5,515 nucleotides of DNA from Gammaproteobacteria bacterium (lineage in GTDB: Bacteria > Pseudomonadota > Gammaproteobacteria > Thiohalospirales > Thiohalospiraceae), in assembly GCA_014762485.1 (NCBI GenBank), contig JABURU010000160.1:1-5515 (forward strand), given 5' to 3'. Position numbers and translations under genes: made by a program. Under the pieces are notes generated by a model. That model was not told the DNA's origin. It saw only the letters and a list, made by a program, of their open reading frames with translations, and made no database searches. Positions 1 to 5,515 of this stretch are shown here, one piece after another. Position 1 is the stretch's first letter. The number at the start of each line of letters is the position of its first letter.

Positions 1-443
1 TGATCAAACAAATCGTTGAGAATAATCAGGCATACGCTGATATATATGGTATTAAATATCGGTTTCATGGTCTGGTTCATGAAATTATGGTTAATGCAGA
101 TGCCCATCGTCTATCACAGGTAGTATCAAACTTGCTATCCAATGCTGCCAAGTTCTCAGTCCCTGGGAAAGATGTATTAGTTGATGTATCCATGCCGAAT
201 AAAAACACCGTGCGCATATCGGTGACAAATTTTGGCAAAGGGATCCCGGAACACTATGGTGCCAGTTTATTCGACCGCTTTACCCAGGTGTTAGAAAATA
301 ATGATGTAAAAAAAGGCACTGGATTGGGTCTTAGTATTTCCAGGGCCATTATCGAAAAGCACCATGGAACGATTCATTACCAAAGCACGCCGAATGATAA
401 AACCACCTTTTATTTTGACTTAAATATATTGAATAACACCTGA
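1..443 (+). CDS. Sensor histidine kinase, C-terminal catalytic (HATPase_c) fragment, 5'-truncated by window edge
   Basis: This is the ATP-binding catalytic end of a two-component sensor kinase. The frame is open from base 3 to the TGA at 441-443, giving 146 visible residues; the first ATG, at base 87, is internal to the domain and is not the real start. Seen, numbering from base 3: an N box at residues 36-50 (RLSQVVSNLLSNAAK, with Asn43 and Asn47), a G1 box NFGKGIP at 76-82, an F box LFDRFTQ at 89-95 and a G2 box GTGLGL at 105-110. These occur in the order and spacing of the HATPase_c fold. The usual Asp that opens the G1 motif is Asn here, which some sensor kinases also show. No receiver or Hpt domain follows, because the protein ends about 36 residues after the G2 box. 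The His-bearing dimerisation domain and the sensor domains lie outside the window, so the signal and the partner regulator are unknown. The gene converges on the phosphoribosyltransferase gene, 9 bp away. Confidence 0.93.
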   Translation, partial: IKQIVENNQAYADIYGIKYRFHGLVHEIMVNADAHRLSQVVSNLLSNAAKFSVPGKDVLVDVSMPNKNTVRISVTNFGKGIPEHYGASLFDRFTQVLENNDVKKGTGLGLSISRAIIEKHHGTIHYQSTPNDKTTFYFDLNILNNT

Positions 444-452
444 ATACTGTAG

Positions 453-1127
453 CTAAAAGGCAGGGATTTCAAAATCCTTCTCTTTATATTCTCTGGACTG
501 TGCCAGTAATTCCTGGATCTGCTCACTATTTATATTGTCATCTGTTTCATACCAGCTAACCCTGTCAGGCATTGAGTCAAATTGCAGCAAGCTAACCACC
601 TTGCTGGCATGCGTCAACTTATCGGCATTTTCCCTGGAGATAACCGGTACAGCGACAATGATTTCTTTTGGCTTTTGACCTAGCAAAGAGGCAATCGCAA
701 TCTCTATCGACAATCCTGTATGAGAACCATCATCCACCAGGATGACGACATGATCTCTAATATTTAGCTGCGGCTCCATGCCACGATACAATTTTTCCCG
801 CCTGGCTAGCTCTTCTCGCCCCTGCTTTTCTATTTCTGAAACCTGTTGTCGTGAAATCCCCTCTTCCTTTATCAGCGTTTCATTTAAAAGATGATGACCA
901 CCAGATGATAATGCACCAAGAGTTGAAACATGATCATGCGGCGAAACCAGGCGCTTGATCATCAATAAATCCAGTGGGGCATTAATACTTCTGGCAATCG
1001 CATACGCGGTAATTACACCACGACTGGATATGGATAGAACAATCACATCACTACGACTACTATAGATCTTTAATGTTTCTGCCAGCTTGATTCCAGCTTG
1101 CTCACGTTCTTTGAATAGGTAACTCAT
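453..1127 (-). CDS. Predicted phosphoribosyltransferase (COG1926-like), 224 aa
   Basis: This is a probable soluble cytoplasmic type I phosphoribosyltransferase of unknown substrate. Seen: the PRPP-binding loop VILVDDGSHTGLS at residues 128-140, with a hydrophobic strand, two Asp residues and the TG turn. Upstream is the region SSRGVITAYAIARSINAPLD (34-53), which matches the family's N-terminal nucleotide-fold segment, then GALSSGG (71-77) and a charged helix ending RREKLYRG (109-116), typical of this family. A WYE motif (192-194) near the C-terminus also fits. The usual PRGG turn near residue 34 is altered to SSRG. The start at 1127 is chosen because CAGGAG lies 6 nt upstream; a longer frame starting at 1241 would translate straight through the clpB terminator hairpin and lacks family similarity. 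The gene lies downstream of clpB in the same direction but appears to be transcribed separately. The family assignment is secure; the reaction is not known. Confidence 0.87.
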   Translation of the reverse strand: MSYLFKEREQAGIKLAETLKIYSSRSDVIVLSISSRGVITAYAIARSINAPLDLLMIKRLVSPHDHVSTLGALSSGGHHLLNETLIKEEGISRQQVSEIEKQGREELARREKLYRGMEPQLNIRDHVVILVDDGSHTGLSIEIAIASLLGQKPKEIIVAVPVISRENADKLTHASKVVSLLQFDSMPDRVSWYETDDNINSEQIQELLAQSREYKEKDFEIPAF

Positions 1128-1133
1128 ATCATA

Positions 1134-1139
1134 CTCCTG
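1134..1139 (-). promoter_or_regulatory. Ribosome binding site that fixes the phosphoribosyltransferase start
   Basis: On the minus strand CAGGAG lies 6 nt before the ATG at 1127-1125. It is a strong match to the anti-Shine-Dalgarno sequence at near-ideal spacing, and it decides against the upstream in-frame ATG at 1241. Confidence 0.82.
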
Positions 1140-1163
1140 AGGTAATGATATGGAAAAAACACG

Positions 1164-1181
1164 CATTGAATATATTGAATG
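1164..1181. promoter_or_regulatory. Imperfect 18-bp palindrome, candidate operator of the phosphoribosyltransferase gene
   Basis: CATTGAATATATTGAATG is palindromic at 16 of 18 positions; only the symmetric G positions 5 and 14 break it. It can also be read as two ATTGAAT direct repeats 9 bp apart (1165-1171 and 1174-1180). It overlaps the proposed -10 box at 1178-1183, where a bound dimer would block transcription. The regulator is unknown, and such an A+T-rich palindrome can arise by chance. Confidence 0.35.
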
Positions 1182-1206
1182 TAGACGTTTATTTTTTAAT
1201 TGTCTA
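1178..1206 (-). promoter_or_regulatory. Candidate sigma-70 promoter for the phosphoribosyltransferase gene
   Basis: On the minus strand TAGACA (1206-1201, five of six matches to the -35 consensus) is followed by a 17-nt A+T-rich spacer and TACATT (1183-1178, four of six matches to the -10). An alternative -10, TATATT at 1174-1169, has no good -35. The -35 box abuts the U-tract of the clpB terminator, as expected if this gene restarts transcription right after clpB ends. The evidence is consensus matching and context only. Confidence 0.42.
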
Positions 1207-1238
1207 AAACAACAAACCCTGCTCACGGGCAGGGTTTG
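1205..1238 (-). terminator. Rho-independent terminator of clpB
   Basis: A perfect 10-bp inverted repeat (CAAACCCTGC at 1213-1222 and GCAGGGTTTG at 1229-1238) encloses a 6-nt loop. In the minus-strand direction the stem is followed at once by TTGTTTTA (1212-1205), a usable U-tract. It starts 26 nt after the clpB stop codon at 1267-1265. The other strand has no U-run after the stem, so the terminator acts in the clpB direction only. Confidence 0.88.
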
Positions 1239-1264
1239 CATAGGTATATTTAGCCGCTATGTAA

Positions 1265-3862
1265 TCAGGCAGCAGATGCCTTACGTTCACTCTTTGAAAA
1301 CACAATCACATCGTCTTTGACATCAACCAGAATCACATCACCTGGCACATAATCCGCTGATAGTATCGCCTGTGCTAATGGATTTTCGATCGCCTGTTGA
1401 ATTGATCGCTTCAGCGGCCGTGCACCATATACAGGATCAAAACCAGCCTCGCCCAGCTTATCCAACGCAACGTCGGCAAACTCGATGTCCATCTGGTGAT
1501 CACGCAAACGAGTTTGCAGATATTTCACCTGGATATTCACAATGGAACGAATCTGTTCTTTCCCCAATGGATGGAAGACCACCACCTCATCAATACGATT
1601 AATAAACTCCGGGCGGAAATGTCCGGAAACGGTTTCCATTACCGCCGACTTCATCACTTCGTAATTCTCTTCACCTGATAGCTCCTGAATCTGTTGGCTA
1701 CCGAGGTTGGATGTCATCACGATAACCGTGTTTCGGAAATCTACTGTCCGTCCCTGACCATCTGTCAGGCGGCCATCATCCAGTACCTGTAGCAAGATAT
1801 TAAATACGTCGGGGTGAGCCTTCTCTACCTCATCCATTAAGATGACCGAGTAAGGCTTGCGTCTTACCGCTTCGGTTAAATAGCCGCCCTCTTCATAACC
1901 CACGTAACCCGGAGGTGCACCGATCAAACGAGCGACGGAGTGCTTCTCCATAAACTCGGACATGTCGATCCGTACCATCGCCTCTTCGGTATCAAACAGG
2001 AATTCTGCCAAGGCCTTGGTCAGCTCGGTTTTACCCACACCTGTTGGACCGAGAAACAGGAATGAGCCATTGGGACGCTGAGGATCCGCCAGACCTGCAC
2101 GTGAGCGACGTATTGCATCCGAGACAGCCTTTACCGCCTCACCTTGTCCCACTACACGTCCGCCTATAGCATCTTCCATGCGCAGTAGTTTGTCTCGTTC
2201 ACCTTCGAGCATGCGATTTACCGGGATACCGGTCCACTTGGAAACCACCTCGGCGATCTCTTCATCGCTGACCTTATTACGTAGCAGGGTTGTCTCCTGT
2301 AGCTCTGCCTGTGCGGCCATCTCTTGCGATTTTTCCAGATCAGGGATACGGCCATACTGCAGTTCAGACATGCGTTGCAGGTCGCCGGCCCGGCGCGCGG
2401 TTTCCAGCTCCAGGCGAGCACGTTCCAGTTCTTCTTTAATATGCTGGGTACCCTGCAAAGCAGACTTTTCCGACTTCCAGATCTCTTCCAGATCGGAATA
2501 TTCGCGCTCCAGTTGCTCTATCTCACCCTGTAACTTGTTCAGTCGCTCTCTGGATGCTTTGTCGGTTTCTTTATTTAATGCCTCACGCTCTATCTTTAAC
2601 TGAATTAAACGACGATCCATCTTATCCATCTGTTCCGGCTTGGAATCGATCTCCATACGCAGGCGGGAACTAGCCTCATCGATCAGGTCGATGGCCTTAT
2701 CCGGCAATTGACGATCCGTGATATAGCGGTGTGAAAGTGTAGCCGCCGAGACAATCGCCGGATCGGTAATATCGATACCGTGATGAACTTCGTATTTCTC
2801 TTTTAAACCACGAAGTATCGCGATGGTATCTTCAACACTGGGCTCATCCACCTGCACCTTTTGAAAACGTCGCTCTAGTGCCGCATCCTTCTCTATGTAT
2901 TGGCGATACTCATCCAGCGTCGTGGCACCGACACAATGCAGCTCACCACGTGCCAGGGCAGGCTTTAGCATATTACCCGCATCCATTGCCCCTTCCGCCT
3001 TCCCGGCCCCGACCATGGTGTGGATCTCATCAATAAACAGGATAATTTGACCTTCCTGCTTCGCCAGGTCATTCAATACCGCCTTTAGCCGCTCTTCAAA
3101 TTCGCCACGAAACTTGGCTCCGGCCAGCAGAGCACCTAAGTCCAGCGAGAGGATGCGTTTACTCTTCAGGCCATCCGGTACTTCCCCATTCACTATACGT
3201 TGCGCCAGGCCCTCAACGATGGCCGTCTTACCCACACCGGGCTCACCAATCAACACCGGGTTATTCTTGGTTCGACGCTGCAGTACCTGGACAGTACGGC
3301 GAATTTCATCGTCCCGCCCGATGACCGGATCCAGCTTGCCCTGCTCGGCACGCTCGGTTAAATCAATGGTGTATTTTTCCAGCGCCTGACGACTCTCTTC
3401 GGCATTGGGATCATTCACCGCCTGTCCACCACGAATCTGCTCAATGGCCTGTTCCAGGGCCTGCTTATTCGCGCCATTGGCTTTTAATAGCTCGCTTAGC
3501 TTACCGCTGTCGTCCATCGCCGCCAGCACAAACAGTTCGCTGGATATATATTGATCCTGGTGCTTTTGCGCCAGCTTATCAGAGAGGTTTAACAGGCGCG
3601 CCATATCATTAGACAAGTGCACATCGCCTGCATTGCCCTGTACTGATGGCAGGCTCTCTACTGCCACGCCCAGTTGTGAGCGCAGACCATTTACATTCAC
3701 TCCCGCCTGGGCGAGTAAATGTCGCACTGAACCACCCTCCTGATCCAACAAAGCGATCATCAAATGTAATGGCTCAATAAACTGGTGATCCTGGCCTACC
3801 GCAAGACTTTGCGCATCGGCCAGTGCCATCTGGAATTTGGTCGTCAGTTTATCCATTCTCAT
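1265..3862 (-). CDS. clpB: ATP-dependent disaggregase ClpB (Hsp100), 865 aa, full length
   Basis: ClpB is a cytoplasmic hexameric AAA+ machine that, with DnaK/DnaJ/GrpE, pulls polypeptides out of aggregates after heat stress. Seen, in order: the N-terminal Clp repeat domain (about 1-145); AAA-1 with Walker A GEPGVGKT (206-213), Walker B ILFIDE ending at Glu279 and arginines 331-332; the coiled-coil M domain (about 405-525) characteristic of ClpB, containing Tyr503; and AAA-2 with Walker A GPTGVGKT (605-612), Walker B ending at Glu678, Arg756 and the sensor-2 motif GAR (813-815). The pore loops are KFRGE (Phe251 where E. coli has Tyr) and GYVGYEEGG (652-660). There is no IGF/L loop for ClpP docking. 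From memory these positions equal the E. coli numbering; the protein is about 8 residues longer, at the C-terminus (ending SERKASAA). The start at 3862 gives MRMDKLT, parallel to E. coli MRLDRLT. All catalytic residues are intact. The gene has its own heat-shock promoter and terminator. Confidence 0.98.
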   Translation of the reverse strand: MRMDKLTTKFQMALADAQSLAVGQDHQFIEPLHLMIALLDQEGGSVRHLLAQAGVNVNGLRSQLGVAVESLPSVQGNAGDVHLSNDMARLLNLSDKLAQKHQDQYISSELFVLAAMDDSGKLSELLKANGANKQALEQAIEQIRGGQAVNDPNAEESRQALEKYTIDLTERAEQGKLDPVIGRDDEIRRTVQVLQRRTKNNPVLIGEPGVGKTAIVEGLAQRIVNGEVPDGLKSKRILSLDLGALLAGAKFRGEFEERLKAVLNDLAKQEGQIILFIDEIHTMVGAGKAEGAMDAGNMLKPALARGELHCVGATTLDEYRQYIEKDAALERRFQKVQVDEPSVEDTIAILRGLKEKYEVHHGIDITDPAIVSAATLSHRYITDRQLPDKAIDLIDEASSRLRMEIDSKPEQMDKMDRRLIQLKIEREALNKETDKASRERLNKLQGEIEQLEREYSDLEEIWKSEKSALQGTQHIKEELERARLELETARRAGDLQRMSELQYGRIPDLEKSQEMAAQAELQETTLLRNKVSDEEIAEVVSKWTGIPVNRMLEGERDKLLRMEDAIGGRVVGQGEAVKAVSDAIRRSRAGLADPQRPNGSFLFLGPTGVGKTELTKALAEFLFDTEEAMVRIDMSEFMEKHSVARLIGAPPGYVGYEEGGYLTEAVRRKPYSVILMDEVEKAHPDVFNILLQVLDDGRLTDGQGRTVDFRNTVIVMTSNLGSQQIQELSGEENYEVMKSAVMETVSGHFRPEFINRIDEVVVFHPLGKEQIRSIVNIQVKYLQTRLRDHQMDIEFADVALDKLGEAGFDPVYGARPLKRSIQQAIENPLAQAILSADYVPGDVILVDVKDDVIVFSKSERKASAA
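3416..3430 (-). promoter_or_regulatory. Candidate internal translation start (GTG, Val149) for the short ClpB isoform
   Basis: Codon 149 of clpB is GTG (3418-3416), preceded on the minus strand by GGTGGA (3430-3425) with 6 nt between, a moderate Shine-Dalgarno match. In E. coli a GTG at the equivalent position starts the N-domain-less ClpB of about 80 kDa. Initiation here would give a 717-residue protein lacking the N domain. The codon and upstream site are seen; use as a start is inferred. Confidence 0.45.
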
Positions 3863-3872
3863 TGGCTAACTA

Positions 3873-3879
3873 CTCCCCT
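3873..3879 (-). promoter_or_regulatory. Ribosome binding site of clpB
   Basis: AGGGGAG on the minus strand lies 10 nt before the ATG at 3862 and 16 nt before the second in-frame ATG (codon 3). The spacing is slightly long but favours the first ATG, which also agrees with the family's conserved N-terminus. Confidence 0.7.
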
Positions 3880-3900
3880 AAATCATTTCAACTTACTGTA

Positions 3901-3930
3901 ACAATGGGGGGGAAAGTAATGGATTTCAAG
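3901..3930 (-). promoter_or_regulatory. Sigma-32 (RpoH) heat-shock promoter of clpB
   Basis: On the minus strand the -35 box CTTGAAA (3930-3924) is followed by a 14-nt spacer and the -10 box CCCCATTGT (3909-3901). Both match the RpoH consensus (CTTGAAA, then CCCCATnT) at the accepted spacing. Transcription would begin near 3894, leaving a leader of about 30 nt before the clpB ATG. The -35 begins 5 nt after the stop codon of the upstream gene. Part of the spacer and the start of the -10 form a run of seven C. Heat-shock control of clpB is known in Proteobacteria; here it is inferred from the consensus match. Confidence 0.87.
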
Positions 3931-3935
3931 GTACT

Positions 3936-5420
3936 TCAATCCTCAAGTTGGTAACGCTTGGTAGGATAGGGGTTCATAATATCCAGCGGCATACTCTTAC
4001 CCGGCATCGTTACAATACGGGCATGCTCACGCTGGAACTCACGCGCGTGTGCCAGGCCACAGGCATGGGCAATCTTGTCCACTTCAACATTCATCCAGTG
4101 GGCGTAACCGGCTACACGCTCTGCCTTATTTTCTACCACCAGGCCTTGTTGTAGACGTTTATTATGCGTCGTAATCCCGGTCGGGCATGTATCCTGATGA
4201 CACTGAAGTGACTGGATACAGCCCAAAGAAAACATAAAACCACGCGCCGATACGGCAAAATCAGCCCCCACGCACATCGCCCAGGCCACCCTGGCCGAGG
4301 TCACCAGCTTACCAGAGGCAATCACCTTCACCCTCTCTCGTAAACCATACTCAATCAAGGAGTCAACCAGGATAGGTAGTGATTCGGACAACGGTAGCCC
4401 AACATGATCGGATAAAATTTGTGGTGCTGCCCCGGTACCACCATCTCCACCATCCACGGTAATAAAGTCCGGTGCATAATCAAAGCCACGACGGTGTATT
4501 GCCTCAAATAACATATTGGGGTATTTGTGGCTACCTAGTACCGTTTTAATGCCAACTGGTTTACCAGTGATATCTCTCACACGGGCAATCATATTCAGCA
4601 ACTCATCAGGGCTATTGATCTCAACATGACGTCCTGGACTGTTGGAAATAACGCCTTCCGGGATACCTCGTATCATTGCGATCTCTTTGGTCACCTTTTT
4701 CGCCGGTAATACGCCGCCCTTACCAGGCTTGGCCCCTTGAGATAGCTTGATCTCAAAGGCACGGATGTTTTCCCGGCTAGCGACTTCACGTAATCGCTCA
4801 TCACTTAAGTGACCGTTGTCATCTCGGACACCGTATTTAGCCGTACCGATTTGGTATATCAGATCACAGTCACCTTCCAGATGGTATGGTGACAGACCTC
4901 CTTCGCCGGTATTCAGCCAGGCACCAGCCTTACCAGCTCCCCTGGAGAGAGCCCTGACCGCAGGCTTGGATATCGCGCCATAACTCATACCGGAGATATT
5001 AAATATTCGCTTTGCCTCAAAAGGCTTTACGCAGCCCTCACCAATTATCAACGGGGGAGAATACTCTGCTTCCTCTTCTAAAATTGGGTAAGCCGAGTTT
5101 ACAAACAGTACAGTGCCCGGCTCACGCACATCATTGGTGGAACCGAAGCCTATCATTCCCCCCAGACCTTTGGCGGTTCTATATACCCAACTTCTAGTAG
5201 CCCGATTAAACGGAAGCTCTTCGCGATCCATGGCGAAGAAATATTGCCTGAAGAATTCACCTTGACGCTCAAGAAAATAACGCAGCCGACCAACGATGGG
5301 ATAATTACGCCTTACCGCATGATCTTTTTGGAAGATATCCTGCACAAACATAATTAGCAGAACAATAACCAGTGCCAGCCCCAGCCAGCCGACTCCACTA
5401 ATCCAGTCAATATTTTCCAT
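3936..5420 (-). CDS. Membrane-anchored FMN-binding glutamate synthase-like protein (GltB core domain), 494 aa
   Basis: This is a stand-alone version of the FMN and 3Fe-4S synthase domain of the glutamate synthase large subunit (COG0069). Seen: one hydrophobic segment at about residues 9-27 (rich in L, V, I), then basic residues (RR at 37-38, R45, R47), which suggests an uncleaved N-terminal anchor with the catalytic part in the cytoplasm. The TIM-barrel motifs follow: NISGMSYGAIS (141-151), NTGEGG (170-175), KLSQGAKPGKGG (225-236), DGGDGGTGAAP (323-333) and GADF (385-388). The cluster cysteines are Cys401, Cys407 and Cys412 in the C-x5-C-x4-C pattern of GltB. It lacks the N-terminal glutamine amidotransferase domain and the C-terminal GXGXG domain of the full-size GltB of about 1,500 residues. 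The flavin and cluster core therefore looks functional, but the reaction, nitrogen source and electron donor are unknown. The ATG at 5420 has only a weak GAG-type ribosome site. No small-subunit (GltD) gene lies next to it in the window. Confidence 0.92.
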   Translation of the reverse strand: MENIDWISGVGWLGLALVIVLLIMFVQDIFQKDHAVRRNYPIVGRLRYFLERQGEFFRQYFFAMDREELPFNRATRSWVYRTAKGLGGMIGFGSTNDVREPGTVLFVNSAYPILEEEAEYSPPLIIGEGCVKPFEAKRIFNISGMSYGAISKPAVRALSRGAGKAGAWLNTGEGGLSPYHLEGDCDLIYQIGTAKYGVRDDNGHLSDERLREVASRENIRAFEIKLSQGAKPGKGGVLPAKKVTKEIAMIRGIPEGVISNSPGRHVEINSPDELLNMIARVRDITGKPVGIKTVLGSHKYPNMLFEAIHRRGFDYAPDFITVDGGDGGTGAAPQILSDHVGLPLSESLPILVDSLIEYGLRERVKVIASGKLVTSARVAWAMCVGADFAVSARGFMFSLGCIQSLQCHQDTCPTGITTHNKRLQQGLVVENKAERVAGYAHWMNVEVDKIAHACGLAHAREFQREHARIVTMPGKSMPLDIMNPYPTKRYQLED

Positions 5421-5515
5421 ATGGTTATCTCAGCCTATTATTGTTAATGCTATTCGCTAATACTAACTATGCGTTAATGAAAAAATAAATCCATCATAGT
5501 TTGTAAAGTATGTAT
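5421..5515 (-). other. A+T-rich leader upstream of the glutamate synthase-like gene, promoter not resolved
   Basis: I see no confident promoter here. TATGAT (5498-5493 on the minus strand) resembles a -10 box, but its -35 would fall outside the window. AATAAT (5442-5437) is another -10-like sequence without a good -35. Spaced inverted arms AACTATG/CATAGTT lie at 5495-5501 and 5465-5471, and CATTAAC occurs twice (5479-5473 and 5449-5443), 30 bp apart. These may be regulator sites or chance in A+T-rich DNA. Confidence 0.3.

Noticed and set aside
463..490. A plus-strand hairpin (GGGAT/ATCCT) followed by a T-rich stretch, as a terminator for the kinase
   Set aside because: The stem is only about five pairs with a G-U closure, and the T-stretch is interrupted by C and A. 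It lies inside the phosphoribosyltransferase coding sequence.
1128..1241. A 38-residue N-terminal extension of the phosphoribosyltransferase from an ATG at 1241
   Set aside because: It translates the clpB terminator stem and the promoter region, has no family similarity, and lacks the good ribosome site seen before 1127.
2178..2603. A 141-codon plus-strand open frame inside clpB
   Set aside because: It is antisense to the clpB M domain and AAA-2 start, and its Ser/Arg-rich composition is typical of a shadow frame. The smaller open frames within clpB and the glutamate synthase-like gene were rejected for the same reason.
3863..3935. A CIRCE/HrcA-type operator in front of clpB
   Set aside because: No TTAGCACTC/GAGTGCTAA inverted repeat is present; the sigma-32-type boxes explain the region.
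5340..5396. A cleaved signal peptide at the N-terminus of the glutamate synthase-like protein
   Set aside because: The hydrophobic segment is not followed by a small-residue cleavage site and is flanked by basic residues on its C-terminal side. An uncleaved anchor fits better, and the FMN and Fe-S domain should be cytoplasmic.
5418..5515. A sigma-70 promoter for the glutamate synthase-like gene
   Set aside because: The -10-like sequences TATGAT and AATAAT lack a matching -35 at 16-18 nt within the window, so no pair is convincing.
1..5515. A defence system, mobile element or CRISPR array
   Set aside because: There are no transposase, integrase, recombinase, nuclease or Cas motifs, no terminal repeats and no regularly spaced repeats. 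The genes are chromosomal housekeeping or accessory metabolism types.

Overview
The window looks like chromosomal DNA from a gammaproteobacterium that is probably not an enteric. It has moderate G+C, closely packed genes, and a ClpB whose residue numbering matches the E. coli protein at every ATPase landmark I checked. A sigma-32-type heat-shock promoter sits in front of clpB. I cannot name a genus. I see no mobile element, tRNA, rRNA or CRISPR array.

Layout: (1) Bases 1-443, plus strand, hold the C-terminal end of a sensor histidine kinase whose N-terminal part lies left of the window. (2) Bases 453-1127, minus strand, encode a COG1926-type predicted phosphoribosyltransferase. It converges on the kinase gene with only 9 bp between the stop codons. 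(3) Bases 1128-1264 are a compact control region. It carries the clpB rho-independent terminator, a plausible sigma-70 promoter for the phosphoribosyltransferase with an imperfect 18-bp palindrome over its -10 region, and a good Shine-Dalgarno site. (4) Bases 1265-3862, minus strand, encode full-length ClpB, the Hsp100 disaggregase, with a likely internal GTG start for the short isoform. (5) Bases 3863-3935 hold a near-consensus sigma-32 promoter for clpB. (6) Bases 3936-5420, minus strand, encode a membrane-anchored, stand-alone FMN/3Fe-4S core of the glutamate synthase large subunit. (7) Bases 5421-5515 are an A+T-rich leader without a clear promoter.

The three minus-strand genes run in the same direction but look like separate transcription units. 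clpB has its own heat-shock promoter and its own terminator, and the phosphoribosyltransferase has a promoter just after that terminator. No terminator is visible between the glutamate-synthase-like gene and clpB, so basal read-through into clpB is possible. I see no functional link between the kinase and the other genes.

Most of the window is ordinary core-genome content, and I found no evidence of a new multi-gene system. The points most worth checking are the clpB promoter with a seven-C tract between and within its boxes, the palindrome at the phosphoribosyltransferase promoter, the unknown reaction of the membrane-anchored glutamate-synthase-like protein, and the substrate of the phosphoribosyltransferase.
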